A stretch of DNA of 53,858 nt from Lewinella cohaerens DSM 23179 (GTDB lineage: Bacteria > Bacteroidota > Bacteroidia > Chitinophagales > Saprospiraceae): positions 121,721 to 175,578 of the forward strand of contig NZ_KB903543.1 of assembly GCF_000379805.1 (NCBI RefSeq), in the 5' to 3' direction. The position numbers were made by a program, and so were the translations under genes. Of the stretch, positions 43,683 through 51,095 are shown piece after piece; position 1 is the first letter of the stretch; the number at the start of each line of letters is the position of its first letter. The notes under the pieces are model-generated. The model had not been told where the DNA came from, did not search any database, and saw nothing but the letters and a program-made list of their open reading frames with translations.

Positions 43683-43721
43683 AAAAATGCCGCTTCTGAT
43701 AAAATCAGAAGCGGCATTTTT
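43683..43721. terminator. Strong bidirectional hairpin terminator
   Basis: Perfect 18-bp arms (43683-43700 and 43704-43721, core GCCGCTTCTGAT) with a 3-nt loop; A-rich on the left and T-rich on the right, so it works for both the plus-strand repeat-protein gene and the convergent minus-strand gene. Confidence 0.93.
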
Positions 43722-43853
43722 ATTTGAGACGGAAGCACGACAAGATAACACTCGCTATTTATTAAATAAAGACCTACCTCTTTTTTCGAATTTATCGAAA
43801 CACCTGTTCTGATGTACAATTTCATCCAGGTCCTGTACCAAAAAAGCAAAGGC

Positions 43854-44240
43854 TTATGTAGTCATTTTAAGTAGCCAAAACAACATTAAGATTGTCAAAA
43901 GAATTATGATGGCAACGGAAATAATGTAGACAAAGGCCTTTTTACGTACGGAACTAGGAGAAAAGAATCTATCTAAAAATCGCACAAGTAAAGATGGGTC
44001 TGCTTTCACCTTCTCTTTTCTCTTTACTCCTGTTTTTATAAGTACTCTATCAGCATCGTGAAAAACTGATTTTGGAACTCGAATAATCGCACCTTCATCT
44101 CCCAGATACTCATGTAACTTTTCTCTGTACAATCGATACTCGTACAACACCTCATAACGAATAGCTTCCTCTTCAAGAATTGCACATGCCTTCTCGAAGT
44201 TTGCTTTTATCCTCGTTTCGTAAACTTTAATGTACGGCAT
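43854..44240 (-). CDS. Hypothetical membrane-anchored protein with DUF2007-like N-terminus
   Basis: 128 residues from the ATG at 44240 (MPYIKVYETRIKANFEKAC); the longer ATG at 44306 runs back toward the preceding gene. Residues 1-70 (KVYETRIKANFEKACAILEEEAIRYEV ... IIRVPKSVFHDADRVL) show the beta-alpha pattern of DUF2007-type signalling domains, a weak resemblance. A basic linker and one hydrophobic helix (about 104-125) at the C-terminus make it a tail-anchored-like protein. It follows the lectin-like gene by 70 nt on the same strand and could be co-transcribed. Confidence 0.6.
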   Translation of the reverse strand: MPYIKVYETRIKANFEKACAILEEEAIRYEVLYEYRLYREKLHEYLGDEGAIIRVPKSVFHDADRVLIKTGVKRKEKVKADPSLLVRFLDRFFSPSSVRKKAFVYIISVAIIILLTILMLFWLLKMTT

Positions 44241-44310
44241 TAATTGATGGGTTTTCCATCTCGTCTCTAAGCATACAGAAGCTCTCCTTGCAACCAACTT
44301 TCCCAAATTC

Positions 44311-45771
44311 CTACCTCACCAAAGTGAGACTGCCTTGTTCTTCAAACTGCCGATCGCCAATTTGAAAGTTGATCATATAGAGGTAGGATTCAGAAGGGAC
44401 TTGATTATTATTAAAGGTGCCGTCCCAAAATTGTGCGACGGTATTCGTTTCAAAAACAACTTTGCCCCAACGGTTGAAAACCTTACAATTGTAAGTATCA
44501 ATATTAGCCTTGGTAAACAAGCCAAAAACGTCATTATCCCCATCACCGTTAGGCGAAAAGATATTCGGAACACTGTACAATATCCCTAGATTCTCAATAC
44601 TGATGCTGGCCTCTTGCACACAACCAGCTTCGGAAGTGGCTGTGACCGTGTAGGTTTCCGTCCCCTCCTGGTCCGCTAAAGTAGTTACCGTAGTTGAGTC
44701 TGCTGCCGGATCAGAAAAAGTATTATTCTCGGAAGAAGACCAGTCGTAAATATAATTTTCTCCACCCGGCGTAGGATTCGCAATCAACTCCAATTCCGTA
44801 CCCGCAGGAAAGGCGGTAGTGGTATTGGGCATAATGTCGATAGCCACATCAAATTGATCATTATCTACGGTGATTAACACGTCATCGTAAAAGGGAATGC
44901 CACAATCATCGAGAATTTCAACCGTGTACAAGGTGGTTTCCGTCGGCGAAGCAATAGGATTGGAAATCCCCGTATCAGATAGTCCGGTTGCAGGCGACCA
45001 AAGGTAACTTGCACCACCACTGGCTTCTAATTGCAGCGACTCTCCCGGACAAATGGTCTCGTCAGCTAATTCATTAAGGAAAGAAGTGTAAGAAAAACAG
45101 ACCTCATGGACATTATTGAGCCCTCCTGTAGCGGAGGTAAATCCCCAGAATACGAGTGGGTCGCCATTGAAAATCTCGTTGACAATATCAGCCGTGTAGG
45201 TTAAACGCAGGTCACAATCAAGATAAATAGAAAGCGTTTGTGTTTCTGCATCCCAGGTAATCCGTAACTGGTGATATTCGCAATCCTCAATATTAGGTTC
45301 ATCTACATTCGCTTGAACGGGGCCGGCTAGCGCTCCTTGAGGCATTGTATGGTTGACGATCCCGTCGCTAATAATGGTTATGTGATCGTAGACTGGGTCG
45401 CCGAAATCCAGGTTCTGGTACGTATCAAACTCCACTCCTAGAGCAGGCTCTACATCACCAAAACCGATAGCTCCCCCTCCCCCACCAATAGAGGTACTGA
45501 TGGGTTGTAAACCAAAAACAATCCCATCTGCTCCTTGCAGGTCTTCACAACCTAAAAAGAGGTCTGCCAATAAATCAAAAGATGAATTCAGGTTGATCTT
45601 CTGCCCATTCCACAAGGAGCCTGCCTCCCAATTTACGGCAGCAGTAAGCTGATAACAACTGTCATTGGTAGCGACGGCATTTCCGTTTAGGAAAAATTGT
45701 GCCTGCCCGGGAAAGCAGGTAGAGAGATAAAGGATAGCAAATAAACTAAGCCTTTGGGCAATGTAATTCAT
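44311..45771 (-). CDS. L-type lectin-domain surface protein, T9SS type B
   Basis: 486 residues from the ATG at 45771 (MNYIAQRLSLFAILYL, signal peptide). Residues about 20-225 form a legume-lectin-like beta-sandwich (WEAGSLWNGQKINL, ADGIVFGLQP, ALGVEFDTYQN, HQLRITWDAETQTLSIYLD), as in bacterial lectin-like domains with a metal-binding D/N cluster. PKD-like segments follow and a type B sorting domain closes the chain (YSVPNIFSPNGDGDNDVFGLF, FNRWGKVVFETN). Probably a cell-surface sugar-binding protein. A dispersed palindrome lies 19 bp upstream of its start. Confidence 0.88.
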   Translation of the reverse strand: MNYIAQRLSLFAILYLSTCFPGQAQFFLNGNAVATNDSCYQLTAAVNWEAGSLWNGQKINLNSSFDLLADLFLGCEDLQGADGIVFGLQPISTSIGGGGGAIGFGDVEPALGVEFDTYQNLDFGDPVYDHITIISDGIVNHTMPQGALAGPVQANVDEPNIEDCEYHQLRITWDAETQTLSIYLDCDLRLTYTADIVNEIFNGDPLVFWGFTSATGGLNNVHEVCFSYTSFLNELADETICPGESLQLEASGGASYLWSPATGLSDTGISNPIASPTETTLYTVEILDDCGIPFYDDVLITVDNDQFDVAIDIMPNTTTAFPAGTELELIANPTPGGENYIYDWSSSENNTFSDPAADSTTVTTLADQEGTETYTVTATSEAGCVQEASISIENLGILYSVPNIFSPNGDGDNDVFGLFTKANIDTYNCKVFNRWGKVVFETNTVAQFWDGTFNNNQVPSESYLYMINFQIGDRQFEEQGSLTLVR

Positions 45772-45790
45772 GTTTACTAATTTTTTTAGG

Positions 45791-45903
45791 AACAGCACAA
45801 AAATAAATTGAGCCGTCGTTTTTCAAAAAGCTGGCTAAGCGGTTCACTTTAAGCGTGTCAGCTATTTGAAAAACCACAGAGACGGTTCAATTTATTCTTT
45901 GCG
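45791..45903. repeat. Palindromic repeat copy upstream of the lectin-like gene
   Basis: The clearest fold of the family: outer arms CAAAAATAAATTGAGCCGTC and GACGGTTCAATTTATTCTTTG-type sequence pair over about 20 bp, and inner arms TTTTTCAAAAAGCTG and CAGCTATTTGAAAAA pair around GGCTAAGCGGTTCAC. Same orientation as the copy at 11488. Confidence 0.85.
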
Positions 45904-45991
45904 TATCTAATGCAAAGCAAATTTATCAATAAATAGCTATTCTATAGCATTTACTCCGCTTCTACTTAACACTTTTCACCCCATAGGTTTT

Positions 45992-46957
45992 CTATTCAAA
46001 CGCTCCTTTTTCTAAATAATCCATAAATGAATCATAGCGCTGAATGTCGCTGACTCCTTTGCGGGTGCAAAGCATAAAAATGGCCGACTCTGCTTGTCCG
46101 ATTAATACGACGGTAGTTGATTCCCCTACTTGAATATCATCAAAAATATTAATGAGTCGTTTTTGAAAGATGCCGCTTGTTGTTTTCACCATAAATTCTT
46201 TCCCCTTCCGCTCCACAAGAACATAGTTATCGTATCTCCGGGGCGTTGCAACAAGAGACCTCTTGGTTATCTTGGAAAGGATTTCCGCTTGTTCTTTGGT
46301 GATTTTCATTCCTTTTAGCAAACCAAACAACTCGTTTCGCTTATCCGCTGAAGATAACGTCATTAGTTCCTGAGGCACAATAGCGTTTCCAGCCTCGGTT
46401 AAGCTCCCTGTTGCCAGAAATGAATCTTTATAGTCATTCCCTGTCTGATTATCGTCCGTAAACAACTGATCCAAACCTAACAAATCTTTGCCAAATTGCA
46501 ACACATTCTTCGCAAATGAGCCTTTCGCTTCTTTGGGCAAACTATTTGACCAACTTTGTAAAACTTCCTTTTCTATGGGCGAAAACCGGGGGTGGGACAG
46601 AAAAAAATCATCGAAAAAACGTTTCTCTTCTACAGACAAAGACTTCCTACTAAAATCAGACCCTATACTTCCTTGCTCCCCCCTTTTTGCTAAAGCCTCA
46701 CTCGGCAAATCCGCTGTCCGGCCAAAACGATCAAGGTTTGACTCCCCGAGTGTAAACTCATCAGCCCGAGAAGCATTTCTTCCCAGGTCATCATAAACAG
46801 AAGCGCTTCTACCAACATCATCAAACTTCGTTACCGAGCGGCCACACCCTAATACTGCATTGTCGGCAAACCTTAGCATACTCGTTAATGCAATACCCAA
46901 AACTGCAACTACCCCTCCAATACCTCCTCCGCAGCCTGTAGATTCTGAATTCGCCAT
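45992..46957 (-). CDS. Hypothetical protein with Gly-rich start and repeated DDxGRxA motifs
   Basis: 321 residues; not recognised. Residues 8-30 (CGGGIGGVVAVLGIALTSML) are glycine-rich and hydrophobic, possibly one membrane segment or a pore-like helix. Residues about 45-80 contain degenerate repeats (FDDVGRSA, YDDLGRNA, ADEF, LDRFGRTA). A helical middle region (about 100-240) precedes a beta-rich C-terminus (YVLVERKGKEFMVKTTSGIF, ESTTVVLIGQAESAIFML). A 54-codon ORF ends 6 nt before its start. There is no motif to assign function. Confidence 0.65.
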   Translation of the reverse strand: MANSESTGCGGGIGGVVAVLGIALTSMLRFADNAVLGCGRSVTKFDDVGRSASVYDDLGRNASRADEFTLGESNLDRFGRTADLPSEALAKRGEQGSIGSDFSRKSLSVEEKRFFDDFFLSHPRFSPIEKEVLQSWSNSLPKEAKGSFAKNVLQFGKDLLGLDQLFTDDNQTGNDYKDSFLATGSLTEAGNAIVPQELMTLSSADKRNELFGLLKGMKITKEQAEILSKITKRSLVATPRRYDNYVLVERKGKEFMVKTTSGIFQKRLINIFDDIQVGESTTVVLIGQAESAIFMLCTRKGVSDIQRYDSFMDYLEKGAFE

Positions 46958-46963
46958 ATTTTA

Positions 46964-47128
46964 CTATTTCTTGGAAAGAATCGCTATCCACCCACCGTCA
47001 GCGGCCATTTCAGCGGCGACTCTCGTGTTTTTGTTTACCTCCAAAACCTCTCTCTTGTAGTCTTCTACAAATCGATCGGCATTTACGCCATCCTTAAACA
47101 TTTTCATTTCAAACAGCCCGTCATCCAT
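46964..47128 (-). CDS. Small ORF directly upstream of the 321-residue hypothetical gene
   Basis: 54 codons from an ATG at 47128 (a GTG at 47137 would add three). Translation starts MDDGLFEMKMFKDGVNADRF, includes VEDYKREVLEVNKNTRVAAEMA and ends GGWIAILSKK. It is hydrophilic, charged and helical, with no low-complexity bias, and its stop lies 6 nt before the next start, typical of an operon. I do not recognise it. Its size leaves open a chance ORF. Confidence 0.45.
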   Translation of the reverse strand: MDDGLFEMKMFKDGVNADRFVEDYKREVLEVNKNTRVAAEMAADGGWIAILSKK

Positions 47129-47291
47129 TCCGAACACGGAGATTTGTCCTCAAATTAATCAATTCCTGCTATTTCTTATTTCTTTATGAGTTAGCATACA
47201 AACATATTTCTGGTCATTCGGTATTGCTGAAAAACAACAATAATTACAGATATTGTGTTTTCTCTTCAATACATCAATAAAAAAGAACTAA

Positions 47292-47591
47292 ATGGATATT
47301 TCCGCAGTAGTAGAAGGTATTAACGCCAAAGCCGCGGCCGCCCCCCCGCTAGGTAACACCTTGAAAATTGATTTCGGTGACGAACAAGTTGTATATGTAG
47401 ATGGTACCGGCGATCAGAACGTTGTGACAACTAGCGACGCTGATGCCGATTGTGTCATCATCATTACTACCGAAAACTTCATAAAACTGGTCAAAGGAGA
47501 ACTTAATCCAATGATGGCCGTCATGACCGGCAAAGTGAAGATCAAAGGAGATATGGGTGTAGCAATGAAATTACAGTCCTTGGTGGGGTAA
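47292..47591 (+). CDS. SCP2 sterol-binding-domain protein
   Basis: 99 residues, a whole single-domain SCP2 protein: LKIDFGDEQVVYVDGTGDQNVVTTSDADADCVIIITTENFIKLVKGELNPMMAVMTGKVKIKGDMGVAMKL covers the family's strand-helix core, with the conserved F-x-K-L-x-x-G and GK-x-K-x-x-GD motifs. Such proteins bind lipids or acyl chains in a hydrophobic tunnel in the cytoplasm. It stands alone on the plus strand, convergent with the TauE gene. Confidence 0.92.
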   Translation: MDISAVVEGINAKAAAAPPLGNTLKIDFGDEQVVYVDGTGDQNVVTTSDADADCVIIITTENFIKLVKGELNPMMAVMTGKVKIKGDMGVAMKLQSLVG

Positions 47592-47746
47592 AACTGGCTA
47601 AAAGCGGTAAGCGGGAGAAAAGGGTCTAAGTGTGTAAAAGTGTAAGGGTGTAAGGGCTATTTCAGTTCTTGTAGTAGCTGCAATACTTCTGACTTCCACT
47701 TTTGCCATGGACATTCCTACTGGGCCCGCTTCCGCTTTTTCCTAAA

Positions 47747-48490
47747 TTAACCCAACAATATCCGCAGTGCAGTGAGGGCCGTAACCACCATGACAAAATA
47801 TCTAAATGCCTTTTCAGGGATCATTGCTACTACTTTAATGCCTACCCAAAAGCCGAGAAAAATGGCAGGAACAACATAAACATTGAGGCACAGACTCTGC
47901 CAAGAGATAGTGTGCCACGACCAGATGTGAAAGGGCACCTTAAACCAATTGATGAGCATAAAAAACCAGGCCGCAGTGCCAATAAATTGCCGTTTGGGTA
48001 AGCGTGTAGCGAGGAGGTAAACGGACATAACAGGGCCGGCAGCATTGCCCACCATCGTCGTAAAACCGCCTGCCAGCCCTGCAAAGCCGCTCACCAAAGG
48101 ATGCTTCATGAACCTTGCGGAAGGGGGGCTGCGTTCTTGCCAGATGAGTAATACGAGCCCCAAAATAACAATCCAGGCGAGGATATTACCGAAGGTTTCG
48201 TCATCCAAACCCTCCCCTATCCAGACGCCCAACAATACCCCCATAGCTGCCGCTGGTAATAGACGCAGCAGGTAAGACCACTTGGCGTCGCGACGATAGT
48301 AAACCACCGCCAGTGTATCGGCGACAAGCAATAGTGGCAACACCAAGCCTGTAGAGGCTTTGGCTGGAAAAGCCTGTGCCATTAACACAACCAGGACCAT
48401 GCCCAAGCCCTTGAGGCCTGCCTTGGATAAACCGACCATAAAAGCGGCTCCAGCTAAAGTAATCCATTGAATTGTTTGTAAATCGTTCAT
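47747..48490 (-). CDS. TauE/SafE-family sulfite/organosulfonate exporter
   Basis: 247 residues, about eight hydrophobic segments in two repeats. The conserved TauE motifs are present: AAFMVGLSKAGLKGLGMVLVVLMA near the N-terminus and the second-half GFAGLAGGFTTMVGNAAGPVMSVYLLATRLPKRQFIGTAAWFF. Members move sulfite, sulfonates or C2 compounds across the cytoplasmic membrane; the substrate here is open. It is transcribed divergently from rpsU. Confidence 0.92.
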   Translation of the reverse strand: MNDLQTIQWITLAGAAFMVGLSKAGLKGLGMVLVVLMAQAFPAKASTGLVLPLLLVADTLAVVYYRRDAKWSYLLRLLPAAAMGVLLGVWIGEGLDDETFGNILAWIVILGLVLLIWQERSPPSARFMKHPLVSGFAGLAGGFTTMVGNAAGPVMSVYLLATRLPKRQFIGTAAWFFMLINWFKVPFHIWSWHTISWQSLCLNVYVVPAIFLGFWVGIKVVAMIPEKAFRYFVMVVTALTALRILLG

Positions 48491-48905
48491 TGTTTATCTT
48501 AATTCTCTGACAAATACCTTATTTATTGGTGGTTGACAAGTAGTAAACCCGCGTCATAAAACAACACACAACCAACTGATAACCAATTAAATAAACACCA
48601 ACAGAAAGATGATCTTGTATTAATTATAAAAAAATGGTAGATATATTCGTTAGTTAGGCCTACTTTTGCATTTTATTAGTTGCAGTGGTTTTATCTAAGC
48701 TAGCGCTTTTTCTTGTAGTCGGGTTGCTGTTTATGCCCTTAAATAAAGGTGCAATATATCAAAACGAGCTTCACATTCCTTCATGGAATATGTACAGAAA
48801 AATTCCGCGTACCTGATTAACTGGCATTTCCGTAACACTAACTACTTGGCCTTTTGCAATCCAGTGGATGATTGACGGGCTAAGTCAAATAAGTTTAAAC
48901 GTATT
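48491..48905 (+). promoter_or_regulatory. 415-bp divergent gap with rpsU promoter box and long leader
   Basis: The plus strand carries TACTTTTG at 48661-48668, matching the bacteroidete -7 box TAnnTTTG. If used, the rpsU leader is about 235 nt. It contains a small hairpin (ATTCC/GGAAT near 48777-48791) and TTGAC/GTCAA (48872-48888) 17 nt before the start codon. No Shine-Dalgarno-like sequence precedes the ATG. No gene is supported in the gap. Confidence 0.4.
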
Positions 48906-49100
48906 ATGATTATTATTGACCGCAAAGATGGAGAAAACATTGATCGTATGCTGCGCCGTTACAAACGCAAGCACCGCGATGTAAAATTACGCCGTGAATT
49001 GCGTAATCGCAAGCAGTTTGAAAAGCCATCTGACGTGAGACGCAAAGAGGTCCTGAAGGCCATCTACCGCGACCAAAAAATACAGAACGAAGAGCTTTAG
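48906..49100 (+). CDS. rpsU: 30S ribosomal protein S21
   Basis: 64 residues, typical of bacteroidete bS21. The core ENIDRMLRRYKRKHRDVKLRRELRNRKQFEKPSDVRRKEVLKAIYR matches the family closely, with the basic C-terminal helix. S21 binds the platform of the small subunit near the 3' end of 16S rRNA; in Bacteroidota it helps to hide the anti-Shine-Dalgarno sequence (established for Flavobacteria). It is followed 33 nt later by a cold-shock-domain gene, and the pair is likely co-transcribed. Confidence 0.97.
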   Translation: MIIIDRKDGENIDRMLRRYKRKHRDVKLRRELRNRKQFEKPSDVRRKEVLKAIYRDQKIQNEEL

Positions 49101-49133
49101 ATTAAGACTGGGTTCTTCTTAACCGTTTGAGTT

Positions 49134-49406
49134 ATGATTCTCGACAAGATTAAAGCCTTTTTCCGTTCCGGATCAAAAGGCAGCAGCAGCACTACCAAGC
49201 GTACCGGTGGCCAGCGTACTGGCACCATTCGTTATTTCAATTACCGCAAAGGCTACGGCTTCATTTCCTGCCCAGAGCTGGAAGATGATACCTTTGTCCA
49301 CGTTTCTGACACCAATGGGTCGTTGCGAAAAGGCGACCGTGTTACTTTCCGTATTGAACAGGAAGATAAGGGACCGCGTGCGCGAGAAGTAGAGGTAGTA
49401 AAGTAA
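49134..49406 (+). CDS. Cold-shock-domain RNA-binding protein
   Basis: 90 residues. The cold-shock domain occupies about 28-90, with RNP1-like KGYGFISC and RNP2-like DTFVHVSD motifs and the usual basic strand GTIRYFNY. A 27-residue Ser/Thr/Lys/Gly-rich N-terminal extension (SGSKGSSSTTKRTGGQRTG) precedes it, unlike the minimal 67-residue CspA. It binds single-stranded RNA/DNA and probably acts as an RNA chaperone. It is directly downstream of rpsU, and a GTGATCG/CGATCAC hairpin follows the stop. Confidence 0.94.
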   Translation: MILDKIKAFFRSGSKGSSSTTKRTGGQRTGTIRYFNYRKGYGFISCPELEDDTFVHVSDTNGSLRKGDRVTFRIEQEDKGPRAREVEVVK

Positions 49407-49409
49407 GCA

Positions 49410-49431
49410 GTGATCGTACCATTGCGATCAC
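49410..49431 (+). terminator. GTGATCG-TACCATTG-CGATCAC hairpin after the cold-shock gene
   Basis: A 7-bp perfect stem (49410-49416 with 49425-49431) and an 8-nt loop, followed by CATTAAAGCTTTTTTTGC, so it may terminate the rpsU-csp transcript. A second hairpin with the same loop and a changed stem lies at 49551. Confidence 0.6.
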
Positions 49432-49550
49432 ACATTAAAGCTTTTTTTGCTATTTGCACAACCTGATATCTAGCTACTGCCAGTAGCCAAAGCCACCCCG
49501 TATATACGCTTAATACCTATCGTAGGAACAGCCCTACTGGGTGGCGCATA

Positions 49551-49572
49551 GTGACCGTACCATTGCGGTCAT
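49551..49572. terminator. GTGACCG-TACCATTG-CGGTCAT hairpin, twin of that at 49410
   Basis: Same 8-nt loop TACCATTG and same size as the 49410 hairpin, with the central T-A pair replaced by C-G and the closing pair G-U. It lies 15 bp after the NhaC-type gene's stop on the minus strand, so it may serve that gene. Between the twins, GCCACCC (49492-49498) and GGGTGGC (49539-49545) form a further inverted repeat. Confidence 0.55.
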
Positions 49573-49586
49573 ACTATTACCCTGTT

Positions 49587-51077
49587 TTACACAAATCCTA
49601 GTATCAAATACCCCAACGCAGCCAGTCCACCCGCGATCAAAGCGTAGGGGAGTTGTGTCTTGACGTGATCTACATGATCTGTAGCGGAGGCCATTGACGA
49701 TAGTATCGTCGTATCACTGATCGGCGAACAGTGGTCACCAAATACACCGCCCCCCAAGGCGGCAGCTATAATAATATGAGGATCGGCCCCCAATGACTGC
49801 CCCATCCCTACCGCGATAGGGATCATGATGCCAAAAGTTCCCCAGGAGGAGCCAATAGAAAAGGCCACAAAACAACTCACTACAAAGACAAGAAAGGGTG
49901 CCAAAGCTGGCGACAACCAGCTTTGGGTAATCTCTGCTACATAAATACCAGTGCCAAGGTGTTCCTTACAAAGTGTACCTATGGCAAAAGCAAGCAGCAT
50001 AAGCAAGGCAAGCGGAATCATGCCTGCAATACCCTTGAGTGTGAGGTCGACCATTTCGCGAATGCCCATGATACCTTGTGCTTTGTAAAACGCCATACTC
50101 ACCAGTAATGCTCCCACTACAGCAGTAAGCACAGCCGTAGAGCCGGAGCCCTTACCGATGGCTAGCAGCAAATGGTCCCAGCCACTGCTTGGCGCTGCGG
50201 TAGCAGCATCTGCCCAGCCGGTATAAGCCAGCATGACAGGCATGAGCACCACCATCACCACAATAGGAACTACCATATTGTAAGCCTTGGGCGTAACACC
50301 CGGAGCTACTTCTTGTTCGGTAAGCTCATCTGTGACCATAGGTTGAGCATCGTCCCAAAGTAACTTCCCACTTTGAGTACGGGTTTCGGCCTTTTTCATA
50401 GGCCCAAAATCTTTCTTCCAGAGTATAATCGCCGGTACAATCAAAAGGGCCAGGATGGGGTAAAAATTCCACCCGATGCTGCGCAGCATGGTAGCAAAAG
50501 GGTCAGAAAAACCCTGCGCAGCCAACAAACTCATGATAAATGCCCCCCAACCATTGAATGGGATGAGGATGCTACTAGGCGCGGAACTGGAATCAGCAAT
50601 ATAGGCCAACTTCTCACGCGAAATCCCCAGCTTGTCAAACAGCGGACGATAAAGTGCGCCCACTGTAAGCACAGAAATACTGGACTCTACAAAGATAAGG
50701 GCACCTGTAAACCAAGCCAGCAGACTGACGATAACCTTGCTTTTCTGATCGTCTTGGCCTTCATAAGCTTGGAGCTTTCGCTGAACCAAAGCGATAAAAC
50801 CAGCGACCCCGCCCGAGCGCTGCATAAAAACAATGAGCCCTCCTACCAAGGCACAAAACATGATCGTACGCGTATTCCCCGAATCCTTGAACACATCGAC
50901 CAAGGCTTGTAGCGTATCAAATAAGCCATAGAGCGGATTACCGCCGTTGAGCATCGTCCAGCCCAGAAAGATGCCAAAGATCAGGGAGATAAACACCTGC
51001 TTGGTGAGGATGGCCAAAACAATAGCGATAAGCGGTGGCAGCAGGCTCCAAAAGCCGTGGTGGAGTGTTTCTTCCAT
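49587..51077 (-). CDS. NhaC-family Na+/H+ antiporter
   Basis: 496 residues with about twelve membrane segments. Family blocks: PPLIAIVLAILTKQVFISLIFGIFLGW, TGALIFVESSISVLTVGALYRPL, ADSSSAPSSILIPFNGWGAFI, SIGSSWGTFGIMIPIAVGMG and GGGVFGDHCSPISDTTILSS, all typical of NhaC and related carriers. It exchanges sodium for protons or another solute across the cytoplasmic membrane. It lies 18 nt downstream of the caspase-like gene on the same strand, so the two may be co-transcribed. Confidence 0.93.
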   Translation of the reverse strand: MEETLHHGFWSLLPPLIAIVLAILTKQVFISLIFGIFLGWTMLNGGNPLYGLFDTLQALVDVFKDSGNTRTIMFCALVGGLIVFMQRSGGVAGFIALVQRKLQAYEGQDDQKSKVIVSLLAWFTGALIFVESSISVLTVGALYRPLFDKLGISREKLAYIADSSSAPSSILIPFNGWGAFIMSLLAAQGFSDPFATMLRSIGWNFYPILALLIVPAIILWKKDFGPMKKAETRTQSGKLLWDDAQPMVTDELTEQEVAPGVTPKAYNMVVPIVVMVVLMPVMLAYTGWADAATAAPSSGWDHLLLAIGKGSGSTAVLTAVVGALLVSMAFYKAQGIMGIREMVDLTLKGIAGMIPLALLMLLAFAIGTLCKEHLGTGIYVAEITQSWLSPALAPFLVFVVSCFVAFSIGSSWGTFGIMIPIAVGMGQSLGADPHIIIAAALGGGVFGDHCSPISDTTILSSMASATDHVDHVKTQLPYALIAGGLAALGYLILGFV

Positions 51078-51095
51078 GGTGTGTATACTAAGCGA

